38,782 nucleotides of DNA from a virus. The notes under the pieces are model-generated. The model searched no databases and was not told where the DNA came from. It was given only the letters and a program-made list of their open reading frames with translations. The DNA lies in the IMG/VR virus record IMGVR_UViG_3300032087_001743, positions 1-38,782 of that record. One strand, 5' to 3'. A program made the translations under genes and the position numbers. Below, piece after piece: positions 5,804 through 15,021 of the stretch; the first letter of the stretch is position 1, and every line of letters starts with the position of its first letter.

Positions 5804-7767
5804 TGTTTAAAGAGTCTCACTTATTTTCCCCAGCAGCTAATGCATTCCTATCCAACGGATTCTATACAGATATCTTAGTTGGGACTAAAGAGTATTATGA
5901 CTTCTGGGATCAAGAAAGAGAGAGATGCATCTTAGGGTATGAAGTAAACAATGTAAGAATTACAGGATACCACTACTTCTATCTAAACTACTGCCCCATA
6001 GATAGAGTAATAGATGAAGAGCTCCCAGATGGGACAGTACTATCTAGAAGAGATAGAACCTTCCCAGCATTCTATGACGGGGACTATGAGTATTTTAACG
6101 CTATAGATAGGGCTCGAAAAGAGAACAAACATATAGTAGTACTAAAAGCTAGACGTAAAGGCTTTTCATATAAAGCGGGAAGTATGCTAGCTCGTAACTA
6201 TTTTCTCATGCGCAACAGCAAGAACTATGTATTTGCTTCTCAAAAAGAATACCTCATCGGGGATGGGCTGTTATCAAAGGCTTGGGACTTCTTATCTTTT
6301 ATAGATGATAATACAGCATGGACTCAGCCTAGACTTAGAGATAGAGAGATGCACAAACAGTCTGGATACAAGAAGAATGTTAACGGGGCAGATGTAGAGC
6401 TAGGGATGAAATCTCAAATTATTGGGGTAAGCCTTAAAGACAACCCTGATAAAGTAAGAGGTAAAGCTGGGGATCTCATATTCTTTGAAGAAGCAGGTTC
6501 ATTCTCAGGGCTATTGAAAGCCTGGGAAGTAGCAATGCCAACTATGAGACAAGGTTCTAAAACACTTGGGACTATGGTGGCATTTGGAACAGGAGGGGAA
6601 GAAGGAAGTGGATTTGAGGGAATGGAAGAACTGTTCTATCACCCAGAGTCCTATGACTGCTTAGCATTTGACAACAACTGGGATGCAGGAGCTATGGGGA
6701 CAACCTGTGGTTACTTTGTCCCAATCTTTCAAAACCTGGATGGATTTATAGATGAAAATGGGAACTCTCAAGTAGAGAAAGCCAAGAAGCACGAAGAAGA
6801 ACAGAGAGAAAAGAAGAAAGGAGCTAATGACCCAAAGGCACTAGATCAATATATAGCTGAGCACCCATTCTCCCCACAAGAAGCAACACTACAGGTAACA
6901 GCTAATCTATTTGATGTCAACTCACTGAAAGAACAATACAATAGAGTAAAAGCTAATGGGTTAGAATCTGAAGGAACAGCAGGTGTTATGTACTATGATA
7001 ACAAAGGGAATCCTGCATTTAGACCTTCCTTAGATGTCACTCCTGTATATAAATTCCCACATAGAAAGGGAGACAAAACAGATGGGGGTGTAGTCATATA
7101 TGAAACCCCACATAAAACAAAAGAAGGGTTAGTACCACACAATCTATATGTAGTGTGTCATGACCCTTATGCACAATCTAAATCAACTTCAAACGAATCA
7201 TTAGGAGCTGCTTATGTAATTAAAAGAGCTAACAACATAAGCAAACCTGATGATATAATAGTAGCTAGTTATGTCGGTAGACCACAAACGCAGGATGAGT
7301 ACAACAAAAATCTATTTATGCTTGCTGAATACTACAACGCGAAAATTGGGTTCGAAAACGACCGTGGTGAGCTTATTGCTTACGCCAAGAGATATCGCAA
7401 GCTACATAAACTACAGGAAGAGTTTGAGATGCTAGATAAGAAAGAGCTACGCTCTAGGAATGTAAAAAGACAGTTTGGGATGCATATGACTGAACAGCGT
7501 AAGAGACAAGGAGAGCTCTATATACGAGATTGGTTAAACTCCCCAAGAGCAACTGATGAAGAAGGGAATACAAAACTAAACCTTCATTACATCTACGATC
7601 CAGCATTACTTCAAGAATTAATTAAGTTTAATCATAAAGGTAACTTCGATAGAGTGATGGCTTTTATGGTTGGGATGTACCACACACGAGAGCTATATAA
7701 TAAAGAGGTGGTAGAAATATTAGAGGATAGATCTAGTGATGACTGGTTTGATAAAAATTACCAATAA
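5803..7767 (+). CDS. terL: Terminase large subunit
   Basis: A 654-residue packaging motor protein. The N-terminal ATPase has a Walker-A-like segment KARRKGFSYKAG (about 115-126, with the conserved Arg-Lys-Gly seen in crAss-like terminases) and a Walker B LIFFEEAG with E229/E230 at about 225-232. The C-terminal RNase H-like nuclease begins with VCHDPYAQS (D454) and continues to GFENDRGELI near 515-523, giving the acidic metal ligands. It cleaves concatemeric DNA and drives it through the portal, which is encoded next. Length and motif spacing match phages of Bacteroidetes. The start overlaps the previous stop. Confidence 0.93.
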   Translation: MFKESHLFSPAANAFLSNGFYTDILVGTKEYYDFWDQERERCILGYEVNNVRITGYHYFYLNYCPIDRVIDEELPDGTVLSRRDRTFPAFYDGDYEYFNAIDRARKENKHIVVLKARRKGFSYKAGSMLARNYFLMRNSKNYVFASQKEYLIGDGLLSKAWDFLSFIDDNTAWTQPRLRDREMHKQSGYKKNVNGADVELGMKSQIIGVSLKDNPDKVRGKAGDLIFFEEAGSFSGLLKAWEVAMPTMRQGSKTLGTMVAFGTGGEEGSGFEGMEELFYHPESYDCLAFDNNWDAGAMGTTCGYFVPIFQNLDGFIDENGNSQVEKAKKHEEEQREKKKGANDPKALDQYIAEHPFSPQEATLQVTANLFDVNSLKEQYNRVKANGLESEGTAGVMYYDNKGNPAFRPSLDVTPVYKFPHRKGDKTDGGVVIYETPHKTKEGLVPHNLYVVCHDPYAQSKSTSNESLGAAYVIKRANNISKPDDIIVASYVGRPQTQDEYNKNLFMLAEYYNAKIGFENDRGELIAYAKRYRKLHKLQEEFEMLDKKELRSRNVKRQFGMHMTEQRKRQGELYIRDWLNSPRATDEEGNTKLNLHYIYDPALLQELIKFNHKGNFDRVMAFMVGMYHTRELYNKEVVEILEDRSSDDWFDKNYQ

Positions 7768-7785
7768 TTTAGTACTTTTACGAGA

Positions 7786-10005
7786 ATGTATGGAACTGCG
7801 AAAATACCTCAACAGAGGCTTCCATTAAGTAGAAAGACAAAAAAGTGGAGAGAGGAGTGCGTTGATGCATTCCTTAATTTATCTAAGTTCGGACTGTCCG
7901 AACGACGCAATAGCATTAAGTCTTTGTACGACTACTATAACGGGGAGATAGACGAGACTGATTATAGATACGTCTTAAAGCCCTACGGTAAGAGCAGAAA
8001 CAACTTTCCGTCTAAGCTTAGAAACTACCCAATCATTAAGCCTATTATAGACTTATTGCTGGGAGAGAAATCTAAGCGACCTCTAAACTACACTGTATCT
8101 GTAAAGAATGCAGATTCTGTTAGTCTTAAAGAAGAAGCTAAGAAGCAAGCTTTAATGACTACAGTGCAGCAAATGTTTCTCAGAGAACTTGAGAATATAG
8201 AGGACCCAGAGCAGCGAGCTCAGAAAGCAGAGTCCCCTATCCCAGCTCAAGTGCTAGAACAGTTTGAAAGAACTTATGTAGATGATAGAGCCATTAAAGG
8301 ACAAGCTGCTCTTAACTATATCATGTACAATGAAGAAATATATGATAAGTTTCAAAAGCTATTCTTTCACTTCCTTGTAACAGGGGAATGCTACTCTCAC
8401 AAAGGGGTAGTTAGAAGTGAGCCTTTTTATCATGTAGTAAACCCTTTAGACATAGACTATGATAAAGACCCAGATGTGGAGTTTGTAGAAGATGGGGATT
8501 GGGCTATAGTTAGACGCTTTGCCCATGCTTCTAGTCTTATAGACATGTACGGGGAATACCTTACAGAAGAACAGGTACTTGAACTTGAAAACCCAACAAA
8601 TACATCTGTAGAGTCTTACCTGCTGTATAGATCAGAAGCTACTGGGTCAGATGATAACATCTATCGTAATAGACTAGTAGAGTGTGCTACAGTATACTGG
8701 AAGTCTCGTAAGCGTATTGGATTTTTAGAATACACAGACCCTAATACAGGGATGATAGAAGTCATGGAAGTGGATGAGTCTTATAGAATGCCTAAAGAGC
8801 TGAAAGACTCAGGAGCTAAGATGAAGTGGGAGTGGGTTAATGAAGTATGGGAAGGAACAAAGATTGATGGGAGATTCTATGTAAACATATCCCCAATCCC
8901 AAATCAGCGTACATCTATTGATAATCCGTCATTATGCAAGCTCCCAATTAACGGGAGAAAGTACTCTGATATTAACTCAAACAATATCTCTTTAGTACAA
9001 CTAGGAATTCCTTATCAGCTTAACTACAACATTTTCAAATATCGTATGGAGCTGGCTATTGCACGTAGTAAGGATATCATAGCACAGTTTGACATCAACA
9101 TGATCCCAAAGAAGTGGGACATGGATAAGTTCATGTACTATGTAGAAGGGACAGGTATTGCATGGGTTGATTACAACAAAGAAGGAATACAGCTATCCCC
9201 ACAACACCAGTCAGTGCTTGATATGTCTATTAAGACTATCCAGCAATATATAACGCTCTTGGAATCTATAATGCTAGAGTGGGAGAAGCTATCTGGGGTA
9301 AATAGACAGAGACAGGGGAACATTGGAACATATGAAGGTAAGGCTTCATCTCAACAAGCTATAGTACAGTCATCTCACATTACTGAAGATCTCTTCAGAA
9401 AGTTTGCACGATTTGAACAAAGAGAACTCCAGGGTATGCTTGACTACTCTAAAGAAGCTTGGATAGCTGGGAAGAAAGGAATGTATGTACTCCCAGATAC
9501 TACTATGCAGTTTATAGACATAGAGTCTATACAGCATATGGAAAGTGAGTACGGAGTATTCGTATCTGACTCTGGGAGAGACCAAGACAATATGCAACAA
9601 GCTAGGCAGATGTCTCAAGCTATGATTCAGAATGGGGTTCCTGCATCTGCTGTTCTTGATCTGTTTGATACAGATAACTTTATCGGTATTAAAGAGAAAA
9701 TTAAGAAAGCTGAGCAAGCTCAACAAAAGTTGCAACAAGCTCAGAAGCAAGCAGAGCAACAGAAAGAACAAGCTAAAGTTCAAAGAGAGCAGATGAAACT
9801 TCAGCAAGAGTCTTTGGAGAATGAAAAAGACAGACAGAAGGATATTGAGATTGCTCTCATAAATGCTGAAGCTAAAGACCAGACTAATAAGCTAAACCTT
9901 GATCTCGAAAAGATGATGAAGGAGTTCGAGATTAAGGAAAGAGAGATAGAACTTAAGCAGCAGGCGTTGGACAAAGAAGGAGACACTATCCCTAACGGAG
10001 TATGA
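7786..10005 (+). CDS. Portal protein
   Basis: A 739-residue protein directly after terminase, the usual place and size for a crAss-like portal. An early segment (KSLYDYYNGEIDETDYRYVL, about 44-63) and a central one (YHVVNPLDIDYDKDPD, about 215-230) resemble portals of podoviruses in this group. The C-terminal about 100 residues are a long Gln/Glu/Lys-rich coiled coil (AEQAQQKLQQAQKQAEQQKE), which may form the barrel that projects into the capsid. Twelve copies would form the DNA channel at one vertex. The 18-base gap before it contains TACTTTTA, a weak promoter-like match. The stop overlaps the next ATG. Confidence 0.82.
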   Translation: MYGTAKIPQQRLPLSRKTKKWREECVDAFLNLSKFGLSERRNSIKSLYDYYNGEIDETDYRYVLKPYGKSRNNFPSKLRNYPIIKPIIDLLLGEKSKRPLNYTVSVKNADSVSLKEEAKKQALMTTVQQMFLRELENIEDPEQRAQKAESPIPAQVLEQFERTYVDDRAIKGQAALNYIMYNEEIYDKFQKLFFHFLVTGECYSHKGVVRSEPFYHVVNPLDIDYDKDPDVEFVEDGDWAIVRRFAHASSLIDMYGEYLTEEQVLELENPTNTSVESYLLYRSEATGSDDNIYRNRLVECATVYWKSRKRIGFLEYTDPNTGMIEVMEVDESYRMPKELKDSGAKMKWEWVNEVWEGTKIDGRFYVNISPIPNQRTSIDNPSLCKLPINGRKYSDINSNNISLVQLGIPYQLNYNIFKYRMELAIARSKDIIAQFDINMIPKKWDMDKFMYYVEGTGIAWVDYNKEGIQLSPQHQSVLDMSIKTIQQYITLLESIMLEWEKLSGVNRQRQGNIGTYEGKASSQQAIVQSSHITEDLFRKFARFEQRELQGMLDYSKEAWIAGKKGMYVLPDTTMQFIDIESIQHMESEYGVFVSDSGRDQDNMQQARQMSQAMIQNGVPASAVLDLFDTDNFIGIKEKIKKAEQAQQKLQQAQKQAEQQKEQAKVQREQMKLQQESLENEKDRQKDIEIALINAEAKDQTNKLNLDLEKMMKEFEIKEREIELKQQALDKEGDTIPNGV

Positions 10006-12347
10006 CAAACGAAGAAAGAAGAAATCTTTTAGATCGTTATAAAACATCTGACTTTCCTGGCTCTATTACAGAAGTCTTTTCTGCAGCACGGAGAGGAGTA
10101 GACCTTATTGGGCAGTTCGAGCAACAGAATAATATACAGGTTGCTAATACTCCAAAGCAATACGAGCAAGGACTGAGACCTGCACACCAGGCTGGGGACA
10201 TCAATAGAAGTATGGTATTCCCTGATGTTCCTCCCAATACTTCATTTAATACTATGGGGATGAAAGCCCCGATTAACATTCAGAAGTTTGACAATCAAGG
10301 ACACTTAGTTAAGTCATACGAGAATGTACCCCCAGGAATACAATCCCTCCCAACAGGGCCACAACGTGGGACAGTTATTGAAACCCCAGCTAGAATGCAG
10401 CGTGGGGGATTTGCAGCTTCAGAAAGCACATACCAACCAAGCTTTGCAGAGCAAGCTTTTCTTAATCAACAAAATGCTCTACCTAAACTAAACACCCCGC
10501 TCTATAAAGATGAAGGTACAATTAGGGAAGGAAACTTTGAAGTAGATAAAGACAACAATATTGTAGAAGATAGACCTTCTGTTCTTGAAATGGCTGCTAA
10601 CCCTATGGCTACAGCTAGAGCAATAATTGACCCATCAGTAGAAGGTCTCCCATCTCAAGTAGAGTTTGATCAATCTAAATCTAAAGGTAACATAGTAGGG
10701 CAAGCAGCTAATGATATGGTTAACCCTGCTGCATGGGTTAATTATGGTGTAAACGCTTACCAAGATTTTGGGGATGCTACAAAATATGCTATTCAAGGTG
10801 AAGGGCAAAAAGCACTAAGCTCATTAGGGAGTGGCGCCCTAAATCTGTTAGAAGCTATTCCAGGAGCTCCTCTAGGGGGAGCAGCAACAAAAACTACAGC
10901 AAAGTATGCAGCCGCTCCATACCTGTTAAATAAGAACAGAGCTAACCCATTTAACTTTAGAAATGTAGGAGACACCCCACACTGGTGGAGAGGGTATGAG
11001 AATCCTATAAAAGCAGAAACTGTAGATATGACCCAAGGCTTTGGGGATTACTATACTAAGTATAAACAGCTTGGCAGACAAAGAGATTTCCAGATTGGTA
11101 CCAAGTTAGGAGAATATCTTGAAGAAGGGCAAAAGAAGTTTGGAAAAGACTTTGACGGAAGACGTATACCAGGTTCAGCCCCAACACCTGAAATGGAGGC
11201 ATGGACAAAAGCAGCATATGAAAGAGCTCACTTAGAAGTTCCAGATTATGCAGCAAAGCTAAATGCAAGCATCCCATTCATGGGTAAAAAAGTTGGGCAA
11301 GGAAGTTACGGAAGCGTCTATGAATTTGCTGATAACCCTAACTATGTGTTTAAAGTAGGGAAAGCAATGGAAGATGCTACAATGACTCCTGAGTTTATAC
11401 AGGCAGCTAGCAAATTTAAAGACTCCCCAAATATTGCAGTTCCTCTTAATAGGGGGCTATTCAAACAAGATGATTATGTGCTACAAGGTTGGGACGGCCC
11501 AACATTTTACAGGGGATCAATGGCAGAGGCATACAAAATGCGTAATCTAAACGCGCCAGGAAATGCAACGCAACAATTCGCTGGACTTAACCCAAGAGAC
11601 GCACAAGCACTAAAACTAAAAACAGCTAGGCAGCTAAGAGATTCCGGAATACGTCTTGACTTTGCAAGAGATGCTGGAAATTTAGAAGGCAGTAAAGTAA
11701 GCCCCGGATTAACTAATTTCTTTGATTTAAGCTACGCCCCACAAATTGCACCAGGAGGCAGCTACTCTGCACGATACAACCGTGAAATGTATAACAAGCT
11801 TATTCCAAGAGAGAGACAATTATTAAACGGGGGTATTAACAAACTTCAAGGTGGGGGAATGCTAACTAGAAATGCCTTAGAAAATTATTTAGCTGAAAAT
11901 AGGGGTGGTACTCCTGAGATGTGGAGAGCAGCAGCAGATACTATAGCATACCATGAATCAGGTCCTAAGCAAAGAATGAGCCCAACAGCTTTGCAAGATA
12001 AAGGAGGACCAGGAAGAGGAATGTTTCAGTTCGAAACTACTCACAGTGAATCATTTGCTACTGCACAGAATAGACACAAGAATATAGCAAGGGTTACTGG
12101 AAAGACTCCTGACCCAGAAATAATGAGAGCTACTTCTGCTGAACAACTACCAGCAGATAAGCAGTATGCTTTATTTTATTCTCACCTAATAGAAGAGCCT
12201 AAAGTAAGATTAGCAGATTATCCTACAGGTAAGCTCCCACTAGTAGATATGTGGTTACAGGGACATAAGAAAGTAGAGAAGTCAGGAAACAGAAGGTCTT
12301 TTGCAGCATCTACAGCTGAGGCTAAAAGATCCGGTATTCCACGCTAG
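10002..12347 (+). CDS. Multidomain virion protein with protein-kinase-like and lytic-transglycosylase-like domains
   Basis: A 781-residue protein. Residues 1-300 are Gly/Pro/Asn-rich and low in recognisable motifs, with a hydrophobic Ala/Gly-rich region near 255-310. Residues about 425-590 look like a kinase fold: glycine loop KKVGQGSYGSVYEF (G432-Q-G434-S-Y-G437), lysine VFKVG (K451), a C-lobe helix LKTARQLRDSGI, a catalytic-loop-like LDFARDAGN (D553/D557, N560) and a DFG-like FFDLS (D575). The standard HxD is altered, so activity is uncertain. Residues about 640-720 resemble a lysozyme/lytic transglycosylase: AYHESG (E652 candidate catalytic acid) then GGPGRGMFQFE (about 667-677). It lies between portal and scaffold, so a head-internal protein ejected with DNA that opens the wall is likely. 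Confidence 0.65.
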   Translation: MTNEERRNLLDRYKTSDFPGSITEVFSAARRGVDLIGQFEQQNNIQVANTPKQYEQGLRPAHQAGDINRSMVFPDVPPNTSFNTMGMKAPINIQKFDNQGHLVKSYENVPPGIQSLPTGPQRGTVIETPARMQRGGFAASESTYQPSFAEQAFLNQQNALPKLNTPLYKDEGTIREGNFEVDKDNNIVEDRPSVLEMAANPMATARAIIDPSVEGLPSQVEFDQSKSKGNIVGQAANDMVNPAAWVNYGVNAYQDFGDATKYAIQGEGQKALSSLGSGALNLLEAIPGAPLGGAATKTTAKYAAAPYLLNKNRANPFNFRNVGDTPHWWRGYENPIKAETVDMTQGFGDYYTKYKQLGRQRDFQIGTKLGEYLEEGQKKFGKDFDGRRIPGSAPTPEMEAWTKAAYERAHLEVPDYAAKLNASIPFMGKKVGQGSYGSVYEFADNPNYVFKVGKAMEDATMTPEFIQAASKFKDSPNIAVPLNRGLFKQDDYVLQGWDGPTFYRGSMAEAYKMRNLNAPGNATQQFAGLNPRDAQALKLKTARQLRDSGIRLDFARDAGNLEGSKVSPGLTNFFDLSYAPQIAPGGSYSARYNREMYNKLIPRERQLLNGGINKLQGGGMLTRNALENYLAENRGGTPEMWRAAADTIAYHESGPKQRMSPTALQDKGGPGRGMFQFETTHSESFATAQNRHKNIARVTGKTPDPEIMRATSAEQLPADKQYALFYSHLIEEPKVRLADYPTGKLPLVDMWLQGHKKVEKSGNRRSFAASTAEAKRSGIPR

Positions 12348-12367
12348 TGACATATTATTAAGAATTG

Positions 12368-12388
12368 CTATAAAAAATAATTTTATAG
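12368..12388 (+). repeat. Perfect AT-rich inverted repeat before the scaffold gene
   Basis: CTATAAAA (12368-12375), loop AATAA, then TTTTATAG (12381-12388): a perfect 8-base stem. It lies in the 74-base gap after the transglycosylase gene. It lacks G/C pairs and a T-tract, so it is a poor terminator; a protein-binding site or mRNA 5' structure is as likely. Confidence 0.5.
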
Positions 12389-12409
12389 AAAAATTACTAA
12401 CAAACCAAA

Positions 12410-12417
12410 TACATTTG
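12410..12417 (+). promoter_or_regulatory. Candidate Bacteroidetes -7 promoter element (TACATTTG)
   Basis: TACATTTG fits TAnnTTTG and ends 4 bases before the ATG at 12422. Transcription would start at or just inside the start codon, giving an almost leaderless mRNA. No -33 TTG is found at a suitable distance. Confidence 0.35.
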
Positions 12418-12421
12418 TAGA

Positions 12422-13495
12422 ATGCAAGACCCAAATAACAAACTAGACATTAGTGCAATTTCCTTCGACGATATGTTGGGGGATGGATTGCAGGCAGTTC
12501 AAGAAGAGGTTGAAGAACCTGTTGTTGAAGCTGAAGAACAAGTAGAAGAACCTGAGGAAGAGGTTGAAGAACAAGTAGTTGACGAGGAGCTAGAAGAGGC
12601 CCCAGAAGTTGATGAAGAAGTAGAAGAAGAAGTACCAGAAGTAACAGCTTCAGTAGCTTCAGAGATAGCAGGAACTTTAGGTTTTGAACTTGATAACGAA
12701 TATGCAGACACTGTTGAGGGATTGACAGAGTTTGTACGAGATCTTTCTCAGGAAGCTGCAGAAGATCAGATTAGTAGCTTATTTGAACAATACCCAGAAG
12801 TACAGAAGCATCTTGACTATCTGATGTCTGGGGGCAGTTCAGAAGCGTTCTTTGAGGCATATAACCCACAAACAGATTTCGATAATATCGAAGTTGCAGA
12901 GAATGATGTTCAGATGCAGAAAGCAGTATTGTCTCAATACTTTGCTGCAAAAGGACATGACCAAGAATTCATACAAGAAATAATAGAGACGTATGAAGAC
13001 AATGGAAAACTCTACAGCAAAGCTACTATCGCTAAAGATGAGATAGCTGAAGCTCAAAAGGTTTACAGAGAGCAGCTGCTGCAAGAACAACAACAGAAGT
13101 TTGAAGCAGAAGTTGAACAGAACGAAAAGTTCTGGGAGTCTGTAGCAGATACTATTGAATCTGGGAATGAATTTGCAGGAATTAGAATACCTGATAAACA
13201 AAAATCTAAGTTCTTTGACTATATCTCTGAGCCCGTAGGTCCTAACGGAGAGACTCAAAGAGACCTAGATTATGAGGAATCTGATATCAATGTGAAGTTG
13301 GCTATTGATTACTTGATGTACAATGGCTTTAACTTAAATGATATCATAGATACTAAGGCTAGAACGAAGAGCGCTGAGAGCCTTAGAAATAGAATAGTCT
13401 CTAACCAAGAAAGGGTTAAGAGTGCTAGAAAAACTCAGCGCCGTACTAATACTTTCGATCCTGAGGATCTCGACATAAATGCTCTTTTGCAATAA
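12422..13495 (+). CDS. Putative capsid scaffolding protein
   Basis: A 357-residue very acidic protein. Residues about 22-80 are almost only Glu, Val, Asp and Pro (repeats such as EEVEEPVVEAEEQVEEPEEE). The middle is helical and charged, and the C-terminus turns basic (NQERVKSARKTQRRTNTFD). A helical acidic body with a basic tail that could contact capsid protein, encoded immediately before the major capsid gene, is the usual pattern for scaffolding proteins. No protease motif is visible. It could alternatively be an internal head protein. Its 5' flank carries an inverted repeat and a promoter-like element. Confidence 0.6.
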   Translation: MQDPNNKLDISAISFDDMLGDGLQAVQEEVEEPVVEAEEQVEEPEEEVEEQVVDEELEEAPEVDEEVEEEVPEVTASVASEIAGTLGFELDNEYADTVEGLTEFVRDLSQEAAEDQISSLFEQYPEVQKHLDYLMSGGSSEAFFEAYNPQTDFDNIEVAENDVQMQKAVLSQYFAAKGHDQEFIQEIIETYEDNGKLYSKATIAKDEIAEAQKVYREQLLQEQQQKFEAEVEQNEKFWESVADTIESGNEFAGIRIPDKQKSKFFDYISEPVGPNGETQRDLDYEESDINVKLAIDYLMYNGFNLNDIIDTKARTKSAESLRNRIVSNQERVKSARKTQRRTNTFDPEDLDINALLQ

Positions 13496-13521
13496 AAATT
13501 TAACTTTAAAATTAGAATATC

Positions 13522-14952
13522 ATGGCTTTACAGCAAGTACTTAAGACGTACTATAATGACCAGCAGATGACCGACACTAACTCGTTGGTTAATGCTTTGA
13601 TGGAGAAACCAGAAGAGTTGTCTCCAATTATTACTCACCTCGCAGGACGTGAAGAGAAGAAGTTCCCTTTGTCGTTCTTGACTGAAGGTGTTGGTAACAC
13701 TAAATCTATTGACCGCTTTGAATACGAGTACAGAGTGAAGACTCACGAAGTAAACGTTCGTCCTGTTGTTGCTGGGCCTGGTGCAGATGCTGGGCAAGGA
13801 GGCGCAATCTTCAAAGTAACATTCCCAGATAAGTGGTTTGTATTCCCATACACTCTCGTATCTCAATCAGGTGTATTGGCTCGCATTATGTCTGAGCCTG
13901 TACCATCTGCAGGTGGGTATGAGTATTCTTTGAAGCTCGTATCTCCTGACCAAGCTAGCATGCCTGCAACAGATATTGCAGCAGGTGCACTCTTCGGAAT
14001 GCTCTATGCAAACGTAGGTGTTGACTTCTCTAGAGGTAATGCATCTAACTGGAGTGCTCCAGGTTTGGTTAGAAGTAAGATTGGGACAATCCGTAAGTCT
14101 TACCACTTCTCTGGTAATGCTAAGGACTATGTTGCTCAGTTTACTCTCCCAATGAAGGAAGGTCAATCTACTCAGTTGTGGATGGACTATGAGGAGTACC
14201 GTCACATGCTCAAGTTTAAAGAAGAGTGTGAGATGTACTACTGGTACGGTCAGAAGACCTACGGTAATAGTGGTGTTAATGAAATGCTTGATGAGAACGG
14301 TCAGCCAGTAATTTCTGGTCCTGGTCTGTTCGAGCAGATCATCAACAAGGACACTTACTCTACTTTGACTCAGAAGAAGATTGAGGACGTTATTGGTGAC
14401 TTGTTCTACGGTATGACTGATGCTACTGATAAGCAGGTTACTTTGTACACTGGTGTAGGTGGTGCACGTGAGTTCGATAAGGCTTTGCGTGATTACTACG
14501 GAGACAGCACTAATAATGGCTACCTCCAAACTAGTGAGGCTAAGTTCATCACTGGTTCAGGTCGTAACTTGGGGATTACTGGTTACTTCACTTCTTACGA
14601 CCACATTGATGGTCACAGAGTGAACGTAGTAAAAGTTCCATTGTTTGACCATGGCCCAGTTGCTCAAGCTTCTGCTAAGCACCCAGATACTGGATTGCCA
14701 TTGGAATCTTACAGAATGACCTTCGTTGACCAATCATCTTATGACGGAGAAAACAACCTCCAGATGATCAATAAGAAGGGTCGTGAAATGTTGCGTTGGG
14801 CTGTTTCAGGTTCAGTTGTTCCAAAAGGATTTACTGGCTCTGACACTCGCGCAAGTGATATAGACGGTGCGTCTGTACACATGTTGAAAACAGCAGGTAT
14901 CTTGCTTCGCCGCTTTGATACTTCGCTCGATCTCCAGTGTGTGGCATCGTAA
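13522..14952 (+). CDS. Major capsid protein
   Basis: A 476-residue protein following the scaffold gene. The N-terminus (MALQQVLKTYYNDQQMTD) and the KFPLSFLTEG...DRFEYEYRVK segment (about 53-75) resemble capsid proteins of Bacteroidetes podoviruses, which have the HK97 fold. The codon usage differs from most of the window: by eye about 14 of 19 Arg codons are CGT/CGC and Gly is mostly GGT, whereas the neighbours use mainly AGA and GGA/GGG. That is the pattern of a very abundant protein. It is closed by a strong GC-rich hairpin at 14972, so a discrete capsid transcript is likely. The GroES-like protein upstream may help it fold. Confidence 0.85.
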   Translation: MALQQVLKTYYNDQQMTDTNSLVNALMEKPEELSPIITHLAGREEKKFPLSFLTEGVGNTKSIDRFEYEYRVKTHEVNVRPVVAGPGADAGQGGAIFKVTFPDKWFVFPYTLVSQSGVLARIMSEPVPSAGGYEYSLKLVSPDQASMPATDIAAGALFGMLYANVGVDFSRGNASNWSAPGLVRSKIGTIRKSYHFSGNAKDYVAQFTLPMKEGQSTQLWMDYEEYRHMLKFKEECEMYYWYGQKTYGNSGVNEMLDENGQPVISGPGLFEQIINKDTYSTLTQKKIEDVIGDLFYGMTDATDKQVTLYTGVGGAREFDKALRDYYGDSTNNGYLQTSEAKFITGSGRNLGITGYFTSYDHIDGHRVNVVKVPLFDHGPVAQASAKHPDTGLPLESYRMTFVDQSSYDGENNLQMINKKGREMLRWAVSGSVVPKGFTGSDTRASDIDGASVHMLKTAGILLRRFDTSLDLQCVAS

Positions 14953-14971
14953 TTTGTGTTTGGTTTGCATA

Positions 14972-15000
14972 GGGGGGATCGCCAACGGGTTGGTCCCCCC
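14972..15000 (+). terminator. GC-rich hairpin after the capsid gene
   Basis: GGGGGGATC (14972-14980) pairs with GGTCCCCCC (14992-15000), six G-C pairs plus A-T, T-G and C-G. The bases between can add pairs (CCAA with TTGG). No T-run follows, so this may be a mRNA 3'-end stabiliser or an attenuator for read-through rather than a full intrinsic terminator. Confidence 0.6.
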
Positions 15001-15021
15001 ACTTACCATATATTCATTAAG

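Noticed and set aside
5803-10005. Apparent avoidance of TGGA/TCCA, with Leu-Pro and Ser-Pro pairs written CTC-CCA and TCC-CCA
   Set aside because: The preference for C before CCA is visible by eye in terminase and portal, but TGGA and TCCA do occur (for example near 5850, 6361 and 6600), so it is not a restriction-site avoidance signal I can defend without counting.
12499-12711. A Ser/Thr-rich minus-strand frame
   Set aside because: It is simply the complement of the Glu/Val repeats (GAA, GAG, GTT) of the scaffold gene.
13867-14529. A 220-codon open frame on the minus strand opposite the capsid gene
   Set aside because: It is antisense to a strongly supported gene with highly biased codons, its translation is low in acidic residues and shows no motif, and all other genes are on the + strand. 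It is a shadow of the capsid codons.
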